A stretch of 64,000 nt of DNA, from contig CBDCVZ010000010.1 in NCBI GenBank assembly GCA_965223215.1, forward strand, positions 2,294,001-2,358,000, given 5' to 3'. The DNA is from JABDMH01 sp965223215. GTDB taxonomy: Bacteria > Bacteroidota > Bacteroidia > Chitinophagales > Saprospiraceae. A program made the translations under genes and the position numbers. The notes beneath the pieces were generated by a model. The model did no database searches, had not been told where the DNA came from, and saw only the letters and a list, made by a program, of their open reading frames with translations. Numbering within the stretch: position 1 is the stretch's first letter; each line of letters opens with the position of its first letter. This document shows, one piece after another, positions 55,198 through 63,523 of the stretch.

Positions 55198-56154
55198 ATG
55201 ATTAAGAATTTACCCAATCAGATGCCATTAATTCAAGAACCACTAATGGTAGTGATATGCTTGATTCTCTCACTACCGCTGATGGGACAGCTTCGAGTCC
55301 CGGATCGGGCGGAAATGATTACCCTAACCCCTCAGTGGGAGGGCGAGAGATTTGAAGATGGTCGGCCCAAGGTCGCCGATGATATATTGGAGCGCATGAA
55401 GAGCATCTCGTTAGAGGGTGCCTGGTCAACATTGAGAAACCGTGGCTACAAAAATCAGTTTGCTGGCGATTGGAAAATGATTCACTCAAATCATGTGATG
55501 TCAGGCCGGGCCATGACGGCTCAATATATGCCACGTCGTGCTGTCATCAGAGAGGCCATGGAGAAAGAAGGTATGGCAAATGGTCGCATTGGGGATATGG
55601 TCAATTGGCCCATTGCGGAGTTGGTCAAAGGAGATATTTATGTGGCTGATTCGTACGGAAAAATGAATGAAGGACCGATCATTGGAGATAATTTAGGTAC
55701 CAGTATTTATGCAAAATCTAAAAACGGCGTGGTGTTTAATGGTACGTTGCGAGACCTGGAAGGTCTTGAAGCCATCGATGGTTTTAATGCCTATGTAAAG
55801 GGTTGGCACCCCTCCTACCAGATGGATATGATGTTGACTGGTATCAATGTACCCATCCGCATTGGCGAAGCAACCGTCGTGCCGGGCGATGTCGTTTTGG
55901 CAAAGAGAGGAGGTGTAATCTTCATCCCGCCGCATTTGGCAGAGGAGATTGTCATAAAAGGTGAGTTCATTGCCCTAAAAGATGAATTTGGTCATCTCTG
56001 TCTTCGCGAAGGGCGATATTCATCGGGTGAAATAGATGCGGCTTGGAAGGATGAAATCAGAGAGGAATTTCTCAGCTGGTTAGATAAAAATCCCGATAAG
56101 ATAAAAATGACGAAGGCCCAACTTGATGCTTTTTTTGAGCAACGAAATTGGTAA
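55198..56154 (+). CDS. RraA-like protein (class II 4-hydroxy-2-oxoacid aldolase family), probably exported
   Basis: 318 residues, longer than the usual 160-230. The N-terminus has a hydrophobic stretch (LMVVICLILSLPLMGQ, about 16-31), so it is likely a signal peptide. The RraA/HMG-aldolase fold shows IGDNLGTSIYAKSKNGVVFN and TLRDLEGL (about 161-187), matching the family block GxxxAxxAxxxGxxGxVxxG-xxRD, and GEATVVPGDVVLAKRGGVIF (residues about 222-241). In the family an R-D pair and a divalent metal bind 2-oxoacid substrates, cleaving 4-hydroxy-2-oxo acids; true RraA proteins instead bind RNase E. Here the arginine-aspartate RD is present, so an aldolase role is plausible. Confidence 0.82.
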   Translation: MIKNLPNQMPLIQEPLMVVICLILSLPLMGQLRVPDRAEMITLTPQWEGERFEDGRPKVADDILERMKSISLEGAWSTLRNRGYKNQFAGDWKMIHSNHVMSGRAMTAQYMPRRAVIREAMEKEGMANGRIGDMVNWPIAELVKGDIYVADSYGKMNEGPIIGDNLGTSIYAKSKNGVVFNGTLRDLEGLEAIDGFNAYVKGWHPSYQMDMMLTGINVPIRIGEATVVPGDVVLAKRGGVIFIPPHLAEEIVIKGEFIALKDEFGHLCLREGRYSSGEIDAAWKDEIREEFLSWLDKNPDKIKMTKAQLDAFFEQRNW

Positions 56155-56614
56155 CCTAATTTGGGAACTGACGCCAAAGGTTCTTAAGGTCCTTGCCACT
56201 AGTTTTATGCCAATGTTAATGGGTACAATCTAGTGCCTAGTAAAATCAGGCTATCTTTCATAATTCTGTGACCATTGCCCAAAACAGATGGCATTTAATG
56301 CGCAGTGGAACACTTCAAGCCATGGGGGCTTTGATCGAGGAAACAATGTTGGTTATAGATCGTCCAACACCGTCATCCTTCCCATCTTGAGGTTGGAGTG
56401 GCCGCGTATTCGAAATCAAGCCTGACGCTACATTCCTGAGTAAGATCTCAGTTAGTGACGTTCTGATGGGCCGGACAGCGACACATAGGTAGATGAGCGC
56501 CTATCACTGGCACGCAGGAAAGATAGCACAGCGCGTTGATTGTGAGCAGAGCGGCAGCCCCCATAAATTTATCGCAGGGTATGTCTATATTTACATCCGG
56601 TAAATCAAAAAATT
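56155..56614. other. Intergenic region without a supported gene
   Basis: 460 bases without a credible open frame on either strand and no recognisable family remnants. A TATATTTA (56586-56593) near the following gene is a weak -7-like box. The base composition is more even than in the coding neighbours, which is compatible with decayed sequence. Confidence 0.4.
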
Positions 56615-57738
56615 ATGAACGTTCTTCCCTCCTTCTCTCGATCACTTTTACCTTTTCTGGTGTTCTGTCTGGTACTCACTGGAAGCTCTCGGGCGCAGAC
56701 CCACCACGATGACGAGCACCATCACCACCACCATTACCATCACGGACCTCAGACCGACCTAATTCCTCCGCAAAGTAAACTGGTCACCGGGCAAGGTGAA
56801 TATATTTTCTCTTGGGATGAAGAACTAACCGCCGCATTCCCCGACGATGCTATCGAGTTTGAACCGGCTATGCATGGTGGATTCAATGAAGACCCCGAGA
56901 CAGGGATCATCTACACGGGCATTCCCGGATATGGATTATGCTCTATCAGTGCAGACTTAAAAGAATGGAAAATCATTGGATCTGACCCCAGATTAAAAGA
57001 TAATATTCATGGTATTGTCTTTTTTGTGCACAAAGGAAAAAAACATTTGGCCGTCGCCCAAGAAGGTAAACGTGTGCTAGTACTCAACCTGGATGGCACC
57101 ATTATTAGTGATGTATTAAAGCCCAAGGCATTGAATTTGATTTTCCCCATGCCAATTATTTTTTCGCATCGGAGAAAAGCAATTTTGGTGTGACCGACGT
57201 GACCTATTATGACAGCACCATTTATGTAGCGCATGGCTATTCAAGTGGGGATTTTGTGTTGACCATCACCGAAAAGAACGGCTCTTGGGATTGGGGTAAA
57301 ATTGCTTGGGGTGGCAAAGGCAGTCAACCGGGTCAATTTCAAACCGCACATGGCATTTACGCCCATGAAGATCATATTTTCGTCGCCAATCGGGCAGCTG
57401 GGCAAGTAGTAAAATTCACCCCTGAGGGAGAATTCGTTGAAAAGTTCGATGACATTCCCGAAGGTAGTTTGGTATGTAATGTTTCTTATAAAGAGCAGCA
57501 TTACTTTTTTAACGCCTTAAAAGCGGTGGGCGATCAAAAATCTGCGCCCATTTATGCCCACACCGGCGAAAAATTGGTTTCCACCATTATTCCCGGAGAT
57601 CTAGATATTCCCGTCATTACTAATATTCACCATGTCTGGCCCCACTACGTAGAGCAGGCCGATGGATCCAAGCACTTGTATCTGCTAGTGCATGCTTGGA
57701 ATAAGGGAAAATATGCCGTGCTGAAGTTGGAGCGGTAA
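56615..57738 (+). pseudogene. Secreted NHL-type beta-propeller protein, frameshifted, with His-rich N-terminus
   Basis: Two frames join into one protein of about 374 residues. The first (56615-57193) has a signal peptide ending SRAQ and a His-rich segment (HHDDEHHHHHHYHHG). The second (57130-57738) continues the propeller (GGKGSQPGQFQTAHGIYAHE, FVANRAAGQVVKFTPEGEF, THH-like final blade). One base is missing at about 57125-57130: read with an extra base, KPKG-IEFDFPHANYFFASEK continues smoothly. NHL-like propellers bind ligands outside the cell or catalyse lyase reactions. His-rich tracts bind divalent metals. Either a recent indel or an assembly error. Confidence 0.7.
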
Positions 57739-57873
57739 TGTGGTGATAATCTGACACTCCGCGAAGATTGGAAATTGCAATTCTCGATTTACCAATCAAG
57801 CTATTTTCCGGCCTGAGCGACTAGTTTTCTGGTTCTCAATCAATCATCATTTTAGTCGTTGCCACAGACCGTC

Positions 57874-60213
57874 TCAATCAATAGTTTTATTAATTCCGGG
57901 CTTCCCATACTCCATCGTTTTATCATCGATCACCAGTACCCAATCATTATCATTACCGGGATTACCAGGAGGATTAAAAATGTGGTTACCCCCATTTGAC
58001 AAAACATCGATCTGGGCAGCCATTCCATTTCTGGGATTATACCACCAAGCTCGATGTTCCTGCCAGGATAATTCGTTTACACGAATGTTAATATTGTACC
58101 CTTGCGAAGTGTAAACAAAAACATAGCCATCACCCAAAATGGCCCTATGTTTGGGTTCCTCTGGCCACTGATTAACGATAATATCTTGGGCTGGTGCTCT
58201 GTCTTTATGCGGCCTTGACATCATTAAATGACTCAGATATTTCATCTGAACGGCACCTGTATCTATAAGTGCAGATTTCCAATCGCGATATCCATCTTCC
58301 TTATTCCCACCGTGATAAAAATCCCAGACATGTACATGCCCGTAGGTGTAACCAGCAGCTCCGGCAAATACCGTCCAATAGGCTAATTGACGTACATCAT
58401 GTGCATTGAAAGTTCCCTGTGCACAGGAGGTGTCCCAATTCACGCAATGATCTTCATAATTGGGTTCGCCATTCAAAGTTGGCTTGGTGGGCTCCAACAT
58501 TAAATCAATATCCACTTGGATGTCGGCACGCAGATCACGACTTCCATGACTACTTTGCTGCATATTAACATCGAGCCATTCTTCTTGATGAAAATGCTTT
58601 GAAGAATGATCACCTCCTCTGGGATGAAAGGTGATCAGCACATCTTCCTCCTTATCAAATATCCGTCCAATTTCATTAAATAATTCAAGATCTTTCCCCA
58701 CCTTTCTATCCCCTCCGTTAACCCAAATGATATTGTCGAAATCTCGATATCGGTCTGTCACCCATTTGGCATAATCCGGTGTAGCCTCAAGCCCCCAATA
58801 GGTGCCCCAAGCCGGCAATAGGGCCACATACAATCCGTATTCTCGAGCCTTCTTGATCATCCAATCCACATGTTGCCAAAATTTTTCGTTGGGATTATTA
58901 ACATTACCATCAATAAATGGACGATGACCATAAGCATTGGCATCATTCCAATTCCTATTCCATCCCATGAGCGCAACTGCCTGAATCACCGTAAAGCCCT
59001 GGGATGCCCGTGTAGCAAAATAATATTCTGCATCCGACTGATTCAATTCCTGAAAAAGACTCCAACCCGTATCACCCAGCCAAAACCAATCCGATCCGTC
59101 AGATTTTTCAATTCGTAAGCCATCGTCAGATACTGACAAACCCGAGATGTGATCATGGCTACTGAGCGGTAGCACTGGTAGTTTTTCTTGATGGCTTATT
59201 TTGTCAAAAAACCAACGCACCCCCGGATCATCTGATGTTCCAATCCCTCCGAGATCGAATCGGTTTGGCAAACCTTGTGCCAAAGCCTGAAACCACGGAT
59301 TCGAGTGCAAATGCACCGACAATCCCGGCCGGTTTTTTGCTGCCTCAATTTCCTGATAATGGATGGCTTTACCTTCTTCGGTGTAGACTCCTGGTGGCAT
59401 AAACTGTCGGGTCCAACCACCAAAAAGTTCGACATTCACTATGGGTTTATCCGGAACTCCTTGTTCCCTAAAAAAATCATAGTGCCAACCGCTATGCTGT
59501 CCGTGCTCAATATCTTTAGAAAAAGTATCGAATAGCAAAACATCAACAAATTCTGACTTACCGATGATCACATTCAAGCTGTCTTGATAGCCACCACCGC
59601 CGACAATTCTGTTGGGATCCACTTTTTTTACTTCCTGACAAAGACTAATAATATTTTCGGGTTTATTAAAATCAAAGGGTTCAAACTCGCGGTAATGGGA
59701 TGAGTTCTGTTCGTTGGCAATATTGATGATTACATTTCGGTAAGGCTTCAATTTTTCCGCCGTTGTACGTACGGCATTTCTAATTTCAAGTTCAGATTTC
59801 AGATTACTGATTTCGGGATCCTTTACCGTTCGTTGATAAAAGATACCCACAATTACCGCCATTTGGCGTTTTGCACATGCCCTAACAATTTTCTTCAAGC
59901 GTTTCCAATGTCCCCTCTCAAGGGAAAGGCCGCTGTTTTGAAAGGGATCTGTAAAACCTCCACTCGAACCTTGGAGGAAAACTGAGATCGTATTTATTCC
60001 GGCTGATTTGTAACTGTTGAGGTTAGCAATCAAAGACCTGGTATACGTCTTATGCTGTGCAGCACTGGCCACGCGAACGCCCCACATATCGAAAGGTTCT
60101 TCGTTCAAATAGAAAGCATGACCTTCCACAGATAGCACCTGTGCATCGCTAGACAACCATGCACAATTCAACACAAATATTAGGGCCGATATAATGTTCA
60201 GTTTCCGCTGCAT
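57874..60213 (-). CDS. Two-domain glycosidase: GH5-like TIM barrel fused to GH140-like (DUF4038) apiosidase domain
   Basis: ATG 60213 gives a signal peptide (LNCAWLSSDAQ); 10 further codons upstream are less likely. Residues 25-345 form a clan-A-like TIM barrel with NIANEQN (acid/base E168) and VNVELFGG (nucleophile E262). Residues 355-690 match the DUF4038/GH140 apiosidase type: WFWLGDTGWSLFQELNQSDA, YFATRASQGFTVIQAVAL, WVNGGDRKVGKD and LNGEPNYEDH. The C-terminal 90 residues are beta-rich, like the Collagen_bind_2 cap of GH140 enzymes. Each barrel has its own probable catalytic pair, so the protein may cut two bonds of one glycan. Confidence 0.82.
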   Translation of the reverse strand: MQRKLNIISALIFVLNCAWLSSDAQVLSVEGHAFYLNEEPFDMWGVRVASAAQHKTYTRSLIANLNSYKSAGINTISVFLQGSSGGFTDPFQNSGLSLERGHWKRLKKIVRACAKRQMAVIVGIFYQRTVKDPEISNLKSELEIRNAVRTTAEKLKPYRNVIINIANEQNSSHYREFEPFDFNKPENIISLCQEVKKVDPNRIVGGGGYQDSLNVIIGKSEFVDVLLFDTFSKDIEHGQHSGWHYDFFREQGVPDKPIVNVELFGGWTRQFMPPGVYTEEGKAIHYQEIEAAKNRPGLSVHLHSNPWFQALAQGLPNRFDLGGIGTSDDPGVRWFFDKISHQEKLPVLPLSSHDHISGLSVSDDGLRIEKSDGSDWFWLGDTGWSLFQELNQSDAEYYFATRASQGFTVIQAVALMGWNRNWNDANAYGHRPFIDGNVNNPNEKFWQHVDWMIKKAREYGLYVALLPAWGTYWGLEATPDYAKWVTDRYRDFDNIIWVNGGDRKVGKDLELFNEIGRIFDKEEDVLITFHPRGGDHSSKHFHQEEWLDVNMQQSSHGSRDLRADIQVDIDLMLEPTKPTLNGEPNYEDHCVNWDTSCAQGTFNAHDVRQLAYWTVFAGAAGYTYGHVHVWDFYHGGNKEDGYRDWKSALIDTGAVQMKYLSHLMMSRPHKDRAPAQDIIVNQWPEEPKHRAILGDGYVFVYTSQGYNINIRVNELSWQEHRAWWYNPRNGMAAQIDVLSNGGNHIFNPPGNPGNDNDWVLVIDDKTMEYGKPGINKTID

Positions 60214-60419
60214 CACCATGAAGATTACTTGAAGCCTGGGCATACTCTTTTCTCTAATTTAACTCCTTCCTCTTAAAAACTTTATCATGTCTGTTCATGG
60301 TGTAGGGTTGGTATCGATGCCTGCAGTACGGTTTTAAGATGAATGCAGAAATCCTTGCCTTAGTGTAGTGCCGTTCGAGTCGCTCCGTGGGTCGCCGACT
60401 GAAAGGTCACCATATCATA

Positions 60420-62522
60420 TTATAGGGTACTGGCTATACTTTTTAACCACCTAAGTTCTTCCACAACTTCCGCTTCTACTTCTGACCAATGGAAATATTT
60501 GTGATCATTTCTTTCATAGTGTTGCAAAGGCATTGGTATATAGATTGGTTTGGTGATTTCTACGAGTTTACGCCAATAGCTCGTGGCCCCTTCAAGCCAC
60601 TTAACAGAGTTTAAATAATGTTCCTTATCTCTTGAATTAAGAAATTGTTGATACTCGGTTGCAGCCCGAAGTTTATGGGAGAAATACAATCCGAGGTTGG
60701 CCCATGCTGCTATATCTGCGACTTCATAGCGCAAATCATTTTTTCCTGCTGTGTCTATCTTTTCCATCTCTAGCAAGGCACTCGCACAGAATGAGTCCAT
60801 TGAATCAGCCAGTTCTATTGGACTTACTTTACCTCCGATTTCAGTGGGATCATTTGATAAAAATTCTTTAATACTCGCATAGGAAGGGTTCATCGGTCGT
60901 TTATCACAAAATTGTTTGAGTGACAACAATTTGATTTTTCCACCATTGTCCATTAGACTTAAAAATCCTTCAGAGTACAAGGTATAATCCCAGGTGGCAT
61001 TCCAGAAAGAAGCAATTATGAGTGGTATTCGGCTTACTTGCGATTGTGCTCTGAATAATTGTGCACCTTCGTCGGGGAAACGCTGATTAAAGGCCTCGAT
61101 AAAAGTACCATCGGAGGTTTCAGGATTATAAAGCAAGCGGCCCCAAAGTTTGTAAAACATCCATTGTCTGTCAAAAGCATAGGTAAACGAAGTATTAGGG
61201 AGGGAAGTAAAATAATCCTTGGCAGGAATGTAGGTTTCAGACCCGACAAAATATCCACTCACATATGCTTTGCTATTTAAAGCAATGTGCTCTCTGATGA
61301 ATGCAGGCTGACCCCACCTCAGTACAAAAAAATCTTCGTTTCGCATCATCCATGCCAATTCATAGTTTTCAGGAAGAGGATTCCAATAAGCATCAGAAAG
61401 CTTACCACCATGTACCTTGACCAACTGAGGGCATGAATACGCATGCGACCAATTGTATTTTAATTCTATGGTTATCTTACCCTCCATGCAGGATAATGTA
61501 TCCAGGGTTCTACGAGTCATCGTTTCAACGTCTGAGCTCGTACTACCTCCACTGCCTTTATTAGCAGACAATGGAGCCCGGTGAATAAATTTCACTTTTC
61601 GTGAAGCCTGCCTCATTCCCTCGATGTAACTATCCAGCAGCCATTCCTCCCGTTCATCAGCCGTCATACCACCCATGCCCTCGCCTAAGGTGATTCCTAA
61701 ACCAGTTAAATCGGAATACTTATCAATAACCTCCCTAACACACTCCCTCGTATAATCCTTGATAATTTCTGATGTATCGCCTACATCAGTGATGTATTTG
61801 TTTTCAATGCAATAAGGAGCCACATTGTGAGCTTTGGCAAACTCAGGGGATACAAAAACATTCCAATTTATGAGGTAAGTCTCAATCCCACGATCTTTTG
61901 CCATCCTGAACAGTGACTTCCAAAATTGCTCCCACTGATGCATTTCTCCATCAGAAAAACCACATGCCTCGGGGTATTTCGCTGTCTTGACTAGGTAATT
62001 AAATGGATGAAGATTCCATAGGGTGAGTTTATTAAAACGGTTTTCAGCCATCATGTCTAAAAAAGATCGCCAAAAAAAAGTATCGCGACAGGTTTTCATG
62101 TGTTGCGACAAGGCTTCTCCCTCACGGTATGAATCCCAAGGAAGATTAAACTTTATAGCCCGAAATGAGTAGTAAGGAGATTCTTTTGTTTCGTGAATAA
62201 ATGTTTTCCCCAGCTCTAATTGCTCCTTGATATGAAGTAATCCGTACATGACACCAACGGCATCTCCTCCAGTCACCTTAATCGTCTTCTTATGGCTAGA
62301 GATTTTAAACGATTCAGTACCGACCGCAGTGTCTACTTTTGTCGATATTCTCCAATTCCCCTTTACTTGATCAAGTTCTTTAATCTTACCTATGGCATGC
62401 ACTACGGGGCGATCCAGAATTTCATTTTGGATTACTAACTGATGTTTACCCGGTGTGCATACATAAATGGTCAAAAGCAGTAGCAATTCCATTAAATAGT
62501 GCTGGGCAGTTTGAATACGCAT
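60420..62522 (-). CDS. Secreted GH67/GH20-like glycoside hydrolase-type protein
   Basis: 700 residues with a hydrophobic N-terminus (MELLLLLTIYVC, residues 11-22), probably exported. Residues 30-110 look like the N-terminal alpha/beta domain shared by GH20, GH67 and GH84 (KTIKVTGGDAVGVMYGLLHI). A TIM-barrel-like part follows (SPYYSFRAIKFNLPWDSY, FLDMMAENRFNKLTLWNLHP, KYSDLTGLGITLGEGMGG), then a helical C-terminal part. The invariant acidic pair of GH67 is not certain. Function is presumably hydrolysis of a uronic acid or amino sugar linkage, which is inference. It is transcribed towards the two-barrel glycosidase gene, 206 bases apart, likely in one regulon. Confidence 0.7.
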   Translation of the reverse strand: MRIQTAQHYLMELLLLLTIYVCTPGKHQLVIQNEILDRPVVHAIGKIKELDQVKGNWRISTKVDTAVGTESFKISSHKKTIKVTGGDAVGVMYGLLHIKEQLELGKTFIHETKESPYYSFRAIKFNLPWDSYREGEALSQHMKTCRDTFFWRSFLDMMAENRFNKLTLWNLHPFNYLVKTAKYPEACGFSDGEMHQWEQFWKSLFRMAKDRGIETYLINWNVFVSPEFAKAHNVAPYCIENKYITDVGDTSEIIKDYTRECVREVIDKYSDLTGLGITLGEGMGGMTADEREEWLLDSYIEGMRQASRKVKFIHRAPLSANKGSGGSTSSDVETMTRRTLDTLSCMEGKITIELKYNWSHAYSCPQLVKVHGGKLSDAYWNPLPENYELAWMMRNEDFFVLRWGQPAFIREHIALNSKAYVSGYFVGSETYIPAKDYFTSLPNTSFTYAFDRQWMFYKLWGRLLYNPETSDGTFIEAFNQRFPDEGAQLFRAQSQVSRIPLIIASFWNATWDYTLYSEGFLSLMDNGGKIKLLSLKQFCDKRPMNPSYASIKEFLSNDPTEIGGKVSPIELADSMDSFCASALLEMEKIDTAGKNDLRYEVADIAAWANLGLYFSHKLRAATEYQQFLNSRDKEHYLNSVKWLEGATSYWRKLVEITKPIYIPMPLQHYERNDHKYFHWSEVEAEVVEELRWLKSIASTL

Positions 62523-62949
62523 TAGATAAGCTCTTTCAATTCATGAAATGATTACATGCCACACCGTCTCATCACTCGCCTTCACATTCGAATGTTAATT
62601 GCGGCTTTCTCCCACCGGCAGTGGTTGGACACCGGCCCCTCAAATGGCAAGCAATGTAACCTCACAATTATGTCGACTGTTCCAATTTAGCAAACTTAGG
62701 ATGTATTCGGCCTCTGATCTGTAGGTGCACATTCCAACATATACGGTCAAGCTAGCTGCTCGTCTGATTGATCCATAATAAGTAACAAGAGAGAAAGGCA
62801 TGCTGAAGGCTTAATTAACTTAAGTCCCACCAACTTGAAATCTGCATCTCGGTCAGCACCTCGATCAGAGGGGTCGCTGGAGCAAGGTCAGTAGTGTTGT
62901 CCTGAGCAGAAAACAGCGGTACTTGACTCCGTACCTAAGGTATCGCATC
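62523..62949. other. Intergenic region, no supported gene
   Basis: About 430 bases between the GH67-like gene and the FG-GAP remnant. No open frame with family features was found. Minus-strand frames contain pieces like AQDNTTDLAPATPLIEVLTE that could be decayed coding sequence, but they match nothing I recognise. Confidence 0.35.
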
Positions 62950-63190
62950 TCACTGCAGTGATCTACTGATACGGTTCATATCGTCGTTACGTTCAATGGC
63001 TACAATGTAGTTGGCTGTGTTTCTGATCGTGACAGACCAGCCAAACTGCCTACTGGGTCCGTCGTCTGAAGCGAACAAGTCGGAGTAGTAAGAACGATTG
63101 GGCGTGGTATTTTGGTCCCATCCACCCCTGAGAATTTTGATATCCCGCCGGACAGGTGGCCGATATGGTACCCGATGCGTTTGCGGCCAC
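62950..63190 (-). pseudogene. Possible remnant of an FG-GAP-repeat gene
   Basis: On the minus strand a frame ending at TGA 62950-62952 reads GGWDQNTTPNRSYYSDLFAS, then DDGPSRQFGWSVTIRNTANY and IVAIERNDD. The string F-A-S-D-(D)-G...FGWSVTI...YIV..(D)D follows the FG-GAP pattern (FASDG...FGWSVAI...YIVVGA...DD). It has no start codon and no continuation upstream. Weak but suggestive. Confidence 0.35.
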
Positions 63191-63363
63191 GAGTTCGGTA
63201 TGGGTTGTGTAGCTAAATGCTACTTGACCAGACCGAAATTGTTTGGAGTTATCATCAATCTAAGGATGCCGCACTGCGGTAGGCAAAACTAAAGTATCTG
63301 GAGAACCATCCCAACCTCCAGGTCCCTCCATTTTATTGGAGTGCCTTCATAGCCATTGGAGAT

Positions 63364-63483
63364 ATGCAGATAATGATAAACTTCAAATCAAATCTTTTGT
63401 TATTAATATTGTCAGTAGCGCTTATCATCACTTGCACAGCGTTTTTCTGGCGCTGGTTTAGCCATAGAACTATTAGAAACTAA
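63364..63483 (+). CDS. Small membrane peptide, 39 residues, candidate only
   Basis: ATG 63364 starts a frame (MQIMINFKSN, then LLLLILSVALIITCTAFFW, then basic RWFSHRTIRN) with one hydrophobic segment and a positively charged end. It lies 40 bases before selO. It has no recognised family; it could be a real small protein or chance. Composition is consistent with a membrane helix. Confidence 0.3.
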   Translation: MQIMINFKSNLLLLILSVALIITCTAFFWRWFSHRTIRN

Positions 63484-63523
63484 GTAACCCGGTGTAAGAT
63501 TTTATCCATCGCAGAATTTGTTT

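Noticed and set aside
63098..63292. 64-codon plus-strand open frame before selO
   Set aside because: Cysteine- and glycine-rich without a family pattern, and it overlaps the FG-GAP-like remnant on the other strand.
62523..63363. tRNA or rRNA genes
   Set aside because: I looked for cloverleaf arms and conserved rRNA stretches in the larger gaps, including this one, and saw none.
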